NCBI GenBank assembly: GCA_007922195.1
Contig: ML682005.1
Coordinates: forward strand, 27,391,183 to 27,455,182
Direction of reading: 5' to 3'
From: Podocnemis expansa
Lineage: Eukaryota > Chordata > Testudines > Podocnemididae
DNA length: 64,000 nucleotides
Positions 21,346 to 34,612 of the stretch are shown piece after piece. Positions within the stretch are counted from its first letter, which is position 1; each line of letters begins with the position of its first letter. The notes beneath the pieces were generated by a model, which searched no databases, was not told the DNA's origin, and saw only the letters and a list, made by a program, of their open reading frames with translations. A program made the position numbers and the translations under genes.

Positions 21346-24300
21346 AGGAATGTAATGAATAAATATTGAGCCAGATGCTCTGGTCTTAATGCAGGTGCTA
21401 CCCTGAATAGGAGCTTTGCCTGAGGAAAGGCTCTACCAGTTAGCCTCCAAAAAGGGGTGTTTAAAGGCTCAGTCTCTAGTGCTTCTCTTACTCTTTTGGT
21501 GCCACATGATAGAGAGATGGTGACAAACCGCCACTACCACCTTCAAACTGACTTCGATAACAGGATCCCCACAGTGAATAGCCAGTACTGCAGCCAGGTG
21601 TCTGAGCCTGGTGAATGAAGATGCTTCCTAATTGTAGAAAAAAAGAAAAGAAGAAACCATTAGCATTGCAGGTAAAACAAACCCTGTGTCCTAAGCAAGG
21701 AATCTGTATCCACACAGTCACTTTCCATAAAGAGTTTGGGAGCCACCATCAGAACTCAAAGTTTTATCCTGCACCACAGTAGTCCCCTGCAGTTTTACTA
21801 CCCACTTCAGTGGGAGCAAGATCAGGGTCATAATTCTCTGTGGCAGCTGAGGTGGACTGGAAAGAAGAGGCCTCTTCCAGCAGCTTCAAAAGAGGAAAGC
21901 ATCATAAGTATCAGAATGAGCAATGGAGGCAAACAGGGAGCCAGCTGGGGATGGAATGTCTGTCCACAAAAATACTAGAATATAAAGGATCAAGAAGGAA
22001 GCAGTCTGGAGCCCTTGAATTCCTGTTGTAAGACCAGATCAGGCAGCTGTCTTCAAGTAGTGAAGAGTTATTGAAACAGTTAATTAAATCTTTGTCACTT
22101 TGAAATCACTTCTCTGAGATTCAGCAGATCCAACAATAGAAGAACCTTTTATTCCTGTGGCTCTTGTTAGTCATCTTTCCTGCCCTAGGAAGTGGTGGCC
22201 TCTTCCTCCAGGGCATTGGAGCTACTTGCCAGGTGTATGAGACACCAGCCCCATCTCAGGATGATGGAGTAATTTCTCAGACTGTTAGGGAGCATTACAT
22301 TGTGGGGCCCATCAATAAATTTCTAAGCAGCAAGTTTCTGTGTCATAGTAAAATGCAATCTATACATAGCTTGCAATTAGGTCCCTAGAAGTCAAGAGTT
22401 ACATCCAGTTTGACTTTTGTGTTCACAAAGGTTAGCAGAAGCATACTGATCTGTGTAGCCCTCACGCCCAGGGAAATGTCCCTGCACTGCATCCAGGAGT
22501 CCATGAGCTGCAGGAAAAGCAAGAGAGGCCATGCTTAAAAATAATGAGGAAGAAGGGATGTGTATGCAAGTGAACCCCAAGAAATGAACTTTATCCTGGC
22601 TGAATCATCTCACTCCTACAGATACAGGCTGCCTCTGCTTTGGGCAAACTCAAAGGATACATGGAATTTTCATCCTCACATGCAAGTGAACTGCATTCTG
22701 AACAGAGATCCCTCCCATGCTTGAGGTCCCATCCTGGCACACTATTCTGTCCCAGATTCACCCTAATTGCTGGAACCAGAATTGTATTCAGAGAGGAGGC
22801 CAATAGCTACCCTCCAGCCCCAGATCAGAGGGTCTCTCTAAGCGCACAGTGACACACCAACTGAAGTTGAGTAAAGATTGGCATGGATAAGTCTGTAGAT
22901 CAAACAAACACTCAAATCAACAGAAAGGCCTCCATTTGATTTCATTGGACATTGGATCCAGCCCTTGCACAACTGGATCCTAAGTAAGGAAGAGAAGAGA
23001 GTCTTCTCTGGCCAAGCCCAAGTATCCAGGATCTCATTCAGCAAACAGCAGTGGCTTGATGAAAAGTATTATTCTCACATGATTGCAGACTTTGGGTGAG
23101 CCCTTCTGGCCTTTAGTTAGTGGCAGTCTTGGCCCCCATTGTGGTATCTTACTCTGGAATACCTGGAGTTGGGAGACTAGAATCCTGGGAGCAACCCATC
23201 CAATAGCATCAAAAGTAGAAATGATGAGCACTAAAGGGAATTACATCCTCATTTGGAGAGGACAGAGTCAAAACTGTGGGCCAACAAGAGACAGGAAAGA
23301 AACTGAGGGTAACAAAGGAAGAGATTGTCAGAGCTCACAGATGGAAGCAGAAGAATCTCCTGTGCTACATGAACTGAGTCACATGTGCCTAAAAGAGCAG
23401 AACACAGGGTTCTACCCAGCAGGACAGTAACTAAGGCAGACCAACTAGGGCAAATTTTGGAGAGCTCACGGGATGGATCCAGCTCCCCACAGTGTCTGGG
23501 GACAGATCCAGTTCCTCACTGCTGCCATGGACTGCAGACTATCCCCAGCTGCTTTGGGGAACCAGATCCTTCTACTGTATCCTCTCAAATTTGGCACCTG
23601 GGGCTCCTGGCACGGCTGGGGCTTCCGCTGCCGCAGGGGGCTCGACACCACCTTCCGGCAGAGGCTGCAGATAGATCCAGTTCCCAGCTGTCCCAGTGGT
23701 GGTATGGAGCTGGGTCCATCTTCAGCTGCTCCAAGAAGGCAGGTGGGGACACATCTGGCTCACTGCTACCTGTTGAGGCAGAATCCTTCTCCCCGCTGCT
23801 TTTTGGAAGTGGGTGGGGCTGGATAGGGCCCTAGGCCAGATCAGGGCCCAGGTCAGGGGAGGGTACCTTTTGGAGCTGCTTGCACCGGGCACCAAAATAA
23901 CTTGTTACAGCCCTGCCAGCCCAGAGAGGCCTGTGGAGATGGAGCACTCCATTCTTTCTTTAGCTCTTCCCCCTGCCACAAGTTCTTTGCAAGATGTCCT
24001 TTTACCTCTTCCTTGTCTTAACATCTTCCTACTTGCATCTCCAGATCCCGTTTACCTGTCAGATTCCCTCCAGCTCAGCTGGAACTGGATTTTCTAGAAT
24101 CAGACTTTGGAGCATCTCAGTGAAGATCTGCAATGTTCCAATGAAGGCATCCTGCAAGGAGTGGAACCACCATGCTCAGCAGGGATTATACAGAGAATTT
24201 GTGTCAGTTTCTTGATGCAAGAATCAGAGGGTGAAATTATTTGGCCTGTGTTAAACAAAAAGTGAGGCTTGATGATCTAATGGTTCTTTCTGACTCCCAA

Positions 24301-24525
24301 ATCACAAATCATTAGTTTTATAGTTTAGACTTTATCATAGGACAATGTGCATAGAAATAAGGCCAGAACCTCAACAGTGGCACAGTAACATAGCTCCATC
24401 AGCTAAGTGAAGTTATGTTGACTCATAGTAGCTAAGGATCTGGCCCTTACTTTGAATATACAGTAGTTGCTAAATAGTTAGCTATGCCACTTATTTAATA
24501 ATGTGGGTGTCATGAGCGAAAGAGA
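21346..24525. other. No gene; contains a GC-rich repeat shared with the right edge
   Basis: Short frames only. Around 23440-23880 a GC-rich segment with the words GATCCAG, GCACCTGGGG and GCTGGGGCT..CCGC matches the style and order of 63780-64000, so both are probably one interspersed family. The rest is unassigned. Confidence 0.45.
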
Positions 24526-24527
24526 AT

Positions 24528-24850
24528 CATAGTATCCTAGAAGATGAGGGTTGGAAGGGACCCCAGGAGGTATCTAGTGCAACTTCCTGCTCAAAGCAGG
24601 GCTGACCACAGCTAAATCATCCCAGTCAGGACTTTGCCAAGCCAGGTGTTAAAAACCTGGATGGTGACTTTACCACCTTGCTAGGTAACCCATTCCAGTG
24701 CTTCACCACACTCCTAGTGAAATTTTCTTTTCCTAATATCCAGTGTAGTCGTCTCCCAGGGCACCTGAAGGCCACTGTCCATACTTCTGCCATCTACCAC
24801 CAGTAAGAACAGCCTAGCTCCATCCTCCCTGGATCCCCTTTCAGGTAGTT
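24528..24850 (-). mobile_element. CR1 LINE, short 3' fragment, antisense
   Basis: AATCATAGTATCCTAGAAGA, then GGGTTGGAAGGGACC, CCTGCTCAAAGCAGGGCTG and CCCATTCCAGTGCTTCACCA are the diagnostic CR1 3'-end phrases in antisense. Similarity ends near 24850. Confidence 0.88.
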
Positions 24851-27800
24851 AGGGAAATCATGTGTAGCTTTGTTCTGAGCAGTGAATCCTTCCCGATTCT
24901 GGGGAAAACAACCTTCATGTTTCATTTGATTTTGGCCTAACATGGTCAAAGCTGGGCTCTTGACAGTCACCCAGAAAGGCAATGGAATCACTGTATCCCT
25001 GTGATAACATCCCTTCCATTATAAACACAAAGCGACTGATAACAGAAAGACATCCGCAGCACAAATTACCCTTTTATTATCAATCATCTTCTAAAGCATC
25101 CCCAGAGCCTGATGTAATTAATTGATCAACACCACCCTTCAGAATATAACATTCAGCAAAGTCATTATCAGAGCATAAGGAACTTCTTACAGCTCAGGAA
25201 AGCCCTACATCGAAATGAGGTTTTTAAACATGTCATTGAATAAATACAAAAGCATGCAGGCTGTAAGACAAGTTCATTGCTAGGGTAAGTGCCCTAAATT
25301 CCATAGAGCCTTATGTGGCCTTTCCGAAGAAAGATGTGCAGGCACAGGAAGTTTTAGCCAATCTGACAGTACAGACCAGAGGTTTGGCATGATGTTTATA
25401 CCCACAGTTTGTAGGCTCAGTTTTGCTCTTCCAGGTCTGTTCACCTGTCTTGTTAATGACTTAGGTGTCAAAGTGCTGGATTTACTTGTGAAATCAGGTA
25501 TTTTAGGTGTCCCTGTGAGCTGGCAGGTGATTGCAAATAATTGTAGGTCAAAAGTAGGGACCAAAGATAAGTTCTGGCTGGAAATGTGGCTTTGTCAGAT
25601 GCGACATGACTAACTTTAATCAGCCTCTTCATGCAAGAGGATCTAGCCACACACCAGAAATTCTGTGACAAAAGAATAGGACAGCCCCATTCCTGAGGCA
25701 AAATCAAAGTAGGTTTTCCTCATTCAATGTGCCTAACTCTAGCTTCACCAACCAGAATGTGATACCTGGTAGTCCCTGGTTAACTGAAAACTGATCATTC
25801 TCCTAATTGAGGACATGGAGGCTACTTGCTGTATTGCATGAGACAAATGACCAAGGCCACATCACTAGGTGTGAAAGTTACAAAGCTACATTGACAGGAC
25901 TAACCACCATAGTCATGTATCACAACAATGGGCCAAAGTAGGCAAGGGGAAGCTTTTCTATGACTATGTCCTCCCAGGGCTGGATAACAAATTAGCTGTG
26001 TGTCCTGAGCACTTGAGATGCTGCTTGTTTCTTGCTTGTGAAATGGGTCTAAAATTGGCAGGGAAAACCTGCTCTTGAGGAATGTTCTCAGAAGGACCCT
26101 TCTCTTGTGGGAGCCCATGGCCTTCACCACATGCTTTTTGCTGGTAAAAGGAAGAAGCATGGGTTGAACTTCAAGGTGCTGAAGCATAAGGGAGACTTTA
26201 ATGGGGACATCAGGTGGTGGGGACATGAACGGAGAATTATGCTGAAGGAGCGTGATGTTCATAGAGATCTGGCTTATGCAGAACAGGACCACACAAACAG
26301 TAGCAACGTAGGAGACTCAGGCAAAGAGTAACAGGACAGAGGAACAGCTAGGTAGGACAGGGACAGGCTTGCTCCCTTTAGTACCTGGATAATAAGTCCA
26401 GCCCAGAAATGCTACAGAAAATAATGAAGGAAATGTCTCAGCTGGCACCTTCACAAGGAAAATCACTTCCAATGGCTACAGAGGCTCTTGGTTTTGATCA
26501 ACATTTGCAGTAAAGATGCTAAAGTTACTGGGAAGAAAAATCATCAGTCCCTCATGGAGCACTCCCTCAGTTTCTCCCCAAAGAGTCCTTGGTGTCTGAA
26601 GAAGAGAAGACACTCCCTGAGACACTGCCCTTGGTGACTCTGATCTCACAGAACACAGAGTGAGAAGCAGGGTTTGAAGGCTGGCAGAGAAATGAGAAGG
26701 CCCTACCTCGTGTCAGTAATGGTGGTTATGGCCTAGACACGTATGGCGCTGAATAGAGACTCATGGGTTTCTTCCTCTATCATTTCCTGTAAGTGAGAAT
26801 GTTGGAAACAGTTAATTGGACTCAAGGGCTCCCAGACTCAGTCTTACTCCCCTGCACGACATTCCCTGGGGAGATTATGCATAGCCCCAGCACCACAGCT
26901 AACTCTGGAGGCTTCAGAAAAAGTCTTAACAGCCCCGGGGTTTTGCTGAGTCTCTGATAAATCCCCAGCTGAAAGAACATCACATTCCAAAAGTAACAAG
27001 CCCACTGACTCAGGCTGACTTCAGTGTTACACTGTGCAACAATTGTTTTTTGTATGCAGCAAACTTCTTTAAAACCCTCCACATTCTATTAACCTTAAAG
27101 TGGGTTTAGCACAGGAGTATTGGCCATAGTTTAGCAATCTTTTCCTTCCAACAACACGGACTCTGTGTATATTATTTACTCACCACTAAGACTACCGCAG
27201 TGTCTGATGCAAAGGTCTGAACACAATCACTGGGCATGTGAGGCCAATTGATAGTCTTGCTGAGAGCAGAAAAGAGTCTTAAGTAGCTTTTCTTCATTGT
27301 GAAATCCTAAACAAACATGAGAAATGTATCAGGGTGAAGCGGATTTAGATAAATAACATCACTGGCTATAGCATTATCCATTCGTTCCAAACCCTTCCCC
27401 ACAGAACACCTGGTACAGGACTTAGTGATGTCAGAGCTCTTAATTATCTTTTTCCATAAAATGGCACTATTTACTGCATAGACAGGATCAGAACCAGGAG
27501 TGAGCATAAGATGATAGCGAATGCTGCAGAAACCACAATATGCCAGACTCTGTCTTCTCCGCACGTGAAAGAAGCTACAGCCTCAACTCTCAAGAGCTCA
27601 TCATTTAGGAATTGTTATGATGGCTTGCAGTGGCTGATGAATTGTGTACGATAAACATTTCAAGAGCCTGACTGGGTGAGCTGCTTGTTCAGAGAAGAGT
27701 TAGATCATTGAGAACAAGCAGAACTGCAGTGGGACTGTAGGTGAAGAACTTCACATGAAGGACCTGTTTTGAATAGAACAAGTAGCCAGATTAAGCGTGA

Positions 27801-29810
27801 TCATGTGTATAATCTACAATGCTGGACTCATTTCTTTTATCAATGAAGAGTTAAGGGAGGAGTAGTCACCAGGGGAGACCTGGGGTATGAATGTTTAGTT
27901 CTTGAGACCCAATAGCTAGCATAAGGCAAGTGAGTAGCCAGCAAAGATCTATGGAAGTTAGCACAAATTAGTGGTTTCAGTAACTAGGCTCTCCATGGCC
28001 ATGGAAGTGCCTCTAAGGATCTCGATGAGGGAGCCTGCACCCAGTGACTCAGCATATGTCAAACCAAGGAGTTCGGGGTGTGATTCCCATCTTGCATTGA
28101 CATATTCTCATTGGCTAGCTAAAACAGCAGAATAGCTAGGGTAGCAGTGGCAAGGCCACCCAGCACAACCCCACCTAGAGCTTATGGTACAGATTTGGGC
28201 TGTTAGCTCAACTCAGTGTATGGCAGTTAGCTTAACCTACTTTGCTATTTTTAACACAGTTTGAGAGCAAGAGCAGGTATGTCTCCTTGAATGGGGAACC
28301 TTACCCAACTTGGTTCTGCCCCTACTCAGAGGGCTGGATTCAATGAGTTCCTGAGGTCCCTTCCAGCCTTCCATTTCTCTGATTCTATCACAAGATGAGA
28401 ATAAGCTTATTAAAGGGTGTTGCCAGACCTCAGCTGAGAATTTCCTTGCTCTTACCATGTAAAGGCTCAACTGTAATGTATCTAGGTTTTTTAAGTACAG
28501 AAGTCAATCTTTGTTCATTGGATATTGTCAAAGATCTGGGGTTCTTTTGGAACATCTTTGTTCTAATAAAATCAGTAAAGACAGTCAAAACTATGCAAAA
28601 GATTAGCAGTGTGGGCTAACAGTCTGAACATAGGACTGGAAATCAGAAACAGATTGAATGAGTGGCAAAGCCAGGGTTGACACTGTGTGGTGACAGGCAA
28701 CTGACTTCCATGCTATGTGCCTCAGTTTTTCCATCTACAAAAAAGGGGATGAAGATACTGATTCTTCTGTACCTCCCAGGATGGAGGAGGAAGAATAGTT
28801 AATGTTTGTAGATCGGAAGAAAAAAGGCAATTAAAAATAAATCTGACAAAATGATGGCATCAAGAGTGGAATTAAAAAGTGCCTAAAACTCCAACCAAAT
28901 ACCTGTGTATCACAATATTTGCCAGCCCAAAACACAGTTATGTTTCTTCTGAAAAAGAGACATTGAGCAGTTCCATTGTATATGTGTTTCTTTTGAATAC
29001 TACATTTAAGTCAGATCCTCATCTGATATAAACTAGAATTCCTCACTGAAGTCATCAGTGCTGTAGATCTATAGCAACTGAGAAGCTGGCCCATCTAACC
29101 TAATACATTTGACATCCAGAGCTGACTTGCTTTAGAAGTGGTGGCTAATTAGTTTTAGTACTTTTGGAATCATTGGTTTTCTCCAAAACCTAGACTATGA
29201 GCACGGGTGGGGAAGGAAGCTTACAAAACTAAAATTACAGGCACAATGATCACCACTCAATATCAACTCTCCTAATTTGTTATCTGTGGGTTTGATGTGA
29301 AGTGTACCATGTGACAGGCCATTGTTAGCAATGGGCATTGCTCCCTGGGAGCAATTGGTTGAGTACCCTCTGACATAACAATTGCCTAGTCTTGGCATGG
29401 CACAGATATATACCTCATTGTACAATTTATATGAAGGATACGAATTATCAAGGAAAAGTTCCAGCTGACCATAGAACTTTTGCTAAAAACATTGTAATTA
29501 AAGAGCTATTAATCAATTAAAACAAACAATTCCTGAATTCCCTTTTGATTTTTCCCTTGTAGTTTTTGATGGGTTACAGCTGGCCATAACATTTCTTCAC
29601 ATGACTGGCATCTTCAAAATATCACATTGAAGCACAATGTTACTTAAATCCTCTGTCAAAGATTTTAATCTTAAGTGACATAGTTGTGAGAGAGCAGCAA
29701 AAATGACAACTCTTCACAGGATATTTTAGTGTATCTTAAGGCTATCGGAGAAAGTGGGATGTAAGAGGTATGTGACTATGTCTGAACCTCAGTACAAAAG
29801 TGAATTGCAC
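24851..29810. other. About 5 kb without any recognised feature
   Basis: I checked both strands for long frames, RNA-like structure, terminal repeats and tandem repeats and found nothing I can support. Frames are below 131 codons and have no motifs. Confidence 0.45.
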
Positions 29811-29814
29811 CCAA

Positions 29815-30150
29815 GGCTATGTCTACACCTAAACCCTTAGTTTGGACTTGCTTACTCCAAACTAAGTTAGTTTGAACTAGCTGTGCTTTTCTTAATTCTA
29901 ATTTTTTAGTTCTAACTAAAAAAAAGAAAGCAGCAAGTTTCAGGTAAAAGTTAATTTGAACTAAAAAAAACCCCTCAGTTAGTTCAAACTCCTAGTTCAG
30001 ACTGACTTAGTTTGAACTAGCATGTCTACATTGGGATAGTTTGAACTACTTATGCAAATAAGTTCAAACTAAGCAATTAGTTTGGATTAACCAGCCAAAC
30101 TACCTAGTTCGAACTAAGGTTTGTTTGGCAAAGCCTAGTGTAGACAGGGT
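29815..30150. mobile_element. AT-rich palindromic MITE
   Basis: It starts GGCTATGTCTACACC and ends near GTGTAGACAGGG, in inverse orientation. The interior is filled with AGTTTGAACTA- and AGTTCGAACTA-type palindromes in both orientations. The ends are of a MITE class common in turtle and crocodilian DNA. The exact right boundary and duplication are unclear. Confidence 0.65.
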
Positions 30151-30175
30151 TCAAACTAGTTCAAATTACAGCTCC

Positions 30176-31170
30176 TTAACTAATGGGCTACTGTATACAA
30201 AGCCTGAGAGACTTAAGGAGTATGTACAAATGTTTGCCTGTTCCTTCCTGAAGCTGTAAAATTTTAAAACTGAAAAGCGCAGCACAAAACCAAAATGATC
30301 TACCCTTGTGGGGACAGGAAATATTCATTGGGGGAGGAGGGAGTCGGAATTAGGGACAATCAACTTCAAGACTGGTTTTCAAGGCCATATCTTCAGTCCA
30401 GTTCCTACTTCTCATGCCACCCAGGAGGGTGAGGTCACAATGAGAGTCAGCTTTCCTAAATCTCTCAGAGCTGAAGTGAAAACACCTTGCTGTCCATTCT
30501 GCACCTTGAGAAAACAGCAGAGCCTCTCCTTTCCACACTCTGCTACAGGTACCAGAGGAGCCATATTTTAATTTTTCCTTTATTTTAGTTAGATCCTACT
30601 CCCAATGAAGACAGTGGAAGACTCCCCTTCTTGCACATTCTGGGGTCTATGTGTATAGAGCTTGTCTGAACCCTCAGATGAATGGCCCAGAACCTACTCC
30701 CTTTTCCTGCTTCAGGGGCAAGGAGACTGAGCAAAATCCCAGAACAGGGTCCCAGCGAGGAATTAGTAGAAGGGACATGGAAAGATTTCCCCCATGGGAG
30801 TATCTCAATCTATGCTGCACCAAACCATGGCTGCTCCCCAACCTTTCCCCAAGTCATGGTTGGGGCCACTGTGCACAGCCAGAAGAGAAATAGCAGTGAT
30901 CCTATGAGATCTTAAGTATCCAGGGATGATGGTACTACAGATCAGGCCTCCAAACCGTTCCAGGCACACACCCACGTGTAGTCACACACCAGCAAACCAG
31001 CTGCCTGGGCTTGTTTTAAGGTCTCCTGCATTTACAGCCACCATCCCCTGTCTCCCTTTCCACAGCTGCCCGATTCTCTCTCAATCATGTCAAACAAATC
31101 CAGAGAAAAACATGTTTGACTTCATCAAAATTCAAACCTCCACCTGGCTGAACCTCCAAGCATGGGCCCT
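30176..31170. other. No gene seen
   Basis: Mixed-composition DNA with short frames only and no repeat structure I recognise. Confidence 0.45.
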
Positions 31171-31176
31171 TTAAAG

Positions 31177-31400
31177 CAAGGGTCTCAAACTCAAATCACC
31201 ATGAGGGCTGCATGAGGACTAGCATGTTAGTCCAAGGGCCACACCACTGAAACCTTTTCATATAATCCACAAAGATATAAACTCCCCCAGGTCTTCATTA
31301 TGTTTTACAGGCTAAACATTGTATCAGATTATGGAATCATTAAACCAAAAAAAGTGTACTCCAGAGAGCCCTCTAGTTATCTTGTCTCAATATAACAGCA
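31177..31400. mobile_element. hAT-type element fragment, same family as 46871-47052
   Basis: CAAGGGTCTCAAACTCAAAT, then GAGGGC.GCATGAGGACTA, then CACCACTGAA.CCTTTTCATA align with the left 95 bp of the element at 46871. After that the two diverge, so this copy has a different interior, and its right end is not found. Confidence 0.62.
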
Positions 31401-32440
31401 TCATTTTTAACCAAAGAGCTGGTACAGTCTGTGACGTTGTCTGTGTCTAGGGGACTGTCTGTGAATATCCTTCATATTCACAATAATCTGTATGTGATAT
31501 GCCATATTTGGTACCAAGAGAAAGGTTGCAACCTGCTAGGAATGATTATATGGTTTATATGTAGGTGTCAAATCTGTATTAGAAATTGGGAATATATTTG
31601 GTCTATTTGTGTTCCAAGTTATTGGATTCTAAAGAAGTCCCAGACTGGGTGGCTGAATGTGTGTGTGAGTCTCTGAAGGCGTGCTTCCTCAGGATTAGCC
31701 TTGGCTCAGATCTCTAAGTGGGGACTCCATTAGCTCAGTGATCTGGAGCCTGGTTTGGATCTTTAGCAGGAACTGAGTTAGCTTGGTGATCCTAAGCTGA
31801 GGTGTTCCTTTGGTTACCTTTGGCTCAAATCTCTAGTGAGAGCTCAGTGATTTGGAGCCTAGGCATAGCCTGGGTGCACGAACTAAACTGAGGCAACACT
31901 CGTGATCAAGGAAAACCAACACAACCACAGATCCATGTAGAAATGAAGGTTCTAGGCTAGGCTTTATGGTGACTTAACACTATGGCCAACAATCTATTTC
32001 AACAAATTTATTGGCAGCATGGGTGCTCTCAATGCAACAGAGCAACTCAACTGAGGGAAGGGCTTGCCATCACCCTCTTTGGCCATGGGAAGCCTATGCT
32101 CCAGGGCTTCTGTACTTATATCCTACTTGGACCTACTGACTTGGCCCCTTGGGGATCCAAATTTACCTTGATTGGTCCACATACCCCAGTTTTGCTGTCA
32201 CCAACCAACATGATAGGTCCATGCATCGGTGGATATCTCCCTCAGTCAAGGTGTCAAGTTTGACCTTTATCACCTTTATCTCCTTGGCACTAGGCTGACT
32301 GAACACCCCCTAGCTTTCTCAAGGTATTTTTTCCATTTTTCGTACTTAAATTATGACAATTTCACTTATTTCTTACCAGTTTCAGTTAGGTTGAACTTTT
32401 ACAACCTGTCTTTTGTCAGTATCTTCAGTTCAGGCCCACT
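31400..32440. other. No gene; degenerate tandem repeat at 31700-31885
   Basis: Phrases of the type GGCTCA.ATCTCTA.TG...AGCTCAGTGAT.TGGAGCCT recur two to three times between 31700 and 31885. The remainder is unassigned AT-rich DNA. Confidence 0.45.
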
Positions 32441-32481
32441 GTACTATAAAGCGCAAAAGATTCTTTTCCCAAAAGTCAGGC

Positions 32482-32736
32482 AGCTTAGATTATCAACAAG
32501 AAGTTGTGTGGCACTTGAAGGCTAACAGATTTATTTTTTGCATGAGCTTTCATGGGAGAAGATCCCACTTCCACAGATGTTTTGAAGATTCGAAGCATCT
32601 GAGGAAGTGGGATCTTCTCCCACAAAAGCTCATGCAAAAAATAAATCTGTTAGCCTTCAAGTGCCACACAACTCCTTGTTCTTTTTTCACTGGACTAGAC
32701 TAACATGGCAATCCATTTTAAAATAGCTTAAATAAT
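32482..32736. mobile_element. Foldback retroposon inside the LTR
   Basis: Two arms of about 75-78 bp in inverse orientation (GAAGTTGTGTGGCACTTGAA... and ...TTCAAGTGCCACACAACTCC) surround a short centre that also folds (CAGATG...CATCTG). Each arm matches an interspersed family also present at 41455-41580 and, as a fragment, at 63218-63255. Comparison with the other LTR shows a near-duplicated flank (AGCTTAGATTAT and AGCTTAAATAAT, 10 of 12), as retroposition would give. A short tail of 32 bp beyond the arm includes GACTAACATGGC. Confidence 0.7.
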
Positions 32737-33189
32737 ACCTAAGTTTTTATTCAAGGTACCAAGAGGGAAGGCTGACTGGATTCAGCTTCAAATCAGTGAT
32801 GTAACAGTGGTCAAATTTATATGCTTCTTTATCAGTTACATAAACCATTTGAAATCTTTACCTATTTAATTAGCAGTACAGACTTTGTTCCACTGGAGAG
32901 TACAGAGGTGATAATGACAGATATACGGCTGCCCCTTTGGAACTTGGTTAGATGCAAGGCACTTCAATGACAGATACAGAATATTAATTACATTAAAGAC
33001 CCTATGAATACAATTAGGGCGGGGAATAGGACAGAGAAGAGTTCTTAATGTTAAGCAGGCTGTGTGCCAGAAAGCCTGGGGAATATATTGTTCCCATCTA
33101 AGTCAGGGTTTCTCAATAGACAGCTGGCCACTGCCTTATTGATTGTTTATGGCAGCAGGTAGATGCAATAGAACTGAAAATCAACAGGG

Positions 33190-34612
33190 GAAAGTAGGGC
33201 AATTGGCCCAGTATTTTAGGCACCTGAACATGAATGCGAGGAGCCTGGGAAACAAGCAGGAAGAATTGGCAGTACTGGTGCAGACAAGGAACTATAATAT
33301 AATTGGAATAACAGAGACGTGGGGGGATAGCATGCATGACTGGAGCTCTGTCATGGATGGGTATAAATTGTTCAGGAAGGACAGGCATGGGACAAGAGGG
33401 GGAGGAGTAGTGCTGTATGTAAGAAAGCTCTGTGACTTCTCAGAGCTCCATTATGGAAGTGGAAATGAGCAAGTTGAAAGTCTGTGGATTAAGTTGAGAA
33501 GGGAGGGCAACAAGGGGGATGTCACAGTGGCTGTCTGCTATAGACTGTCAGGCCAGAAAGAAAAGGTGGATGAGGCATTCTATGGACAATTGGCAGAAGT
33601 TTCTAGATCACAGGCTCTGGTTCTCATGGGGGACTTCAATTACCCTGATATTTGCTGGGAGGCCAACACAGCAGTGCACAGGCAAGCCAGGAATTTTTTG
33701 GAGAGCGTGGAGGAGAACTTCTGGTACAAATGTTGGAGGAACCAACTAGGGGCCTTGCACCTGTCGACCTGCTGCTCACAGAGAAGAATTGATCAGGGAA
33801 GTAAAAGTGAATGGCAACTGGGGCACCAGGGACCATGAGAGGGTAGAGTTCAAGATGCTGATTAATGGAAAAAAGAAAAGAAGCAAAAATGCAGACCCTG
33901 GACCTCAGAAAAGCAGATTTTGGCTCCCTCAGGAAACTGATGGGCAGGATCCCTTGGGAGGCTGATCTGAAGGGGAAAGACATCCAAGAAAGCTGCCTGT
34001 ATTTTAAAGAAACCCTGCTAAGGGCACAGGAAGATACCATTCTGATAAGCAAAAAGAACAGCAAACATGGAAGGCGCCCAGTTTGACTTAACAGAGAACT
34101 CTGCAATGAGCTAAAGCATGAAAAAGGAAGCTTACAGGAAGTGGAAGCTTGGACAGATGACTAAGGAGGCATACAGAGATGTTGCTTGGGACTGCAAGGA
34201 TAAAATCAGAAAGGCCAAAGGACAATTGGAGTGGTGGCTAGCAAGGGATGTGAAGGATAACAGGAAGGGGTTCGACAATTATGTCAATAGCAAGATGAGG
34301 ATCAGAGATGGTGTAGGTCCCTTACTCAACGGGGCAGGTATCCTCATGATGGAGGATGTGGAAAAAGCTGAAGTGCTAAATGCTTTTTTTACTTCAGTTT
34401 CCACAGGCAGGGCCAGCTCCCAGCACACTACACTAGGTACGGTAGATTGGAGAGAAGAAGAGAGCCCCTTGGTGATGGAAGGCCAAGTTAGGGACTACTT
34501 AAAGAAGCTGGATGTGCACAAGTCCACTGGGCTGGATGAACAGCATCTGAGGGTGCTGAGGAAGTTGACCAATGAGACAGCATGGGCCATTACCTTTGAA
34601 AACTTGTGGTGA
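33190..34612 (+). pseudogene. CR1 ORF2 endonuclease and linker, frameshifted
   Basis: The first frame (to 33838) has the APE-type endonuclease landmarks in order: N-A-R-S-L-G-N-K, IIGITETW, GYKLFRKDR, RGGGVVLYV, VESLWIKL, VAVCYR and LVLMGDFNYPDICW. The segment to 34086 carries TLDLRKADFGSLRKLMGRIPW in another frame. The part from 34118 to 34612 carries RKAKGQLEWWLARDVKDNRKGF and VGPLLNGAG..MMEDVEKAEVLNAFF. All are in the usual CR1 order. At least three frame changes separate them. Confidence 0.88.
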
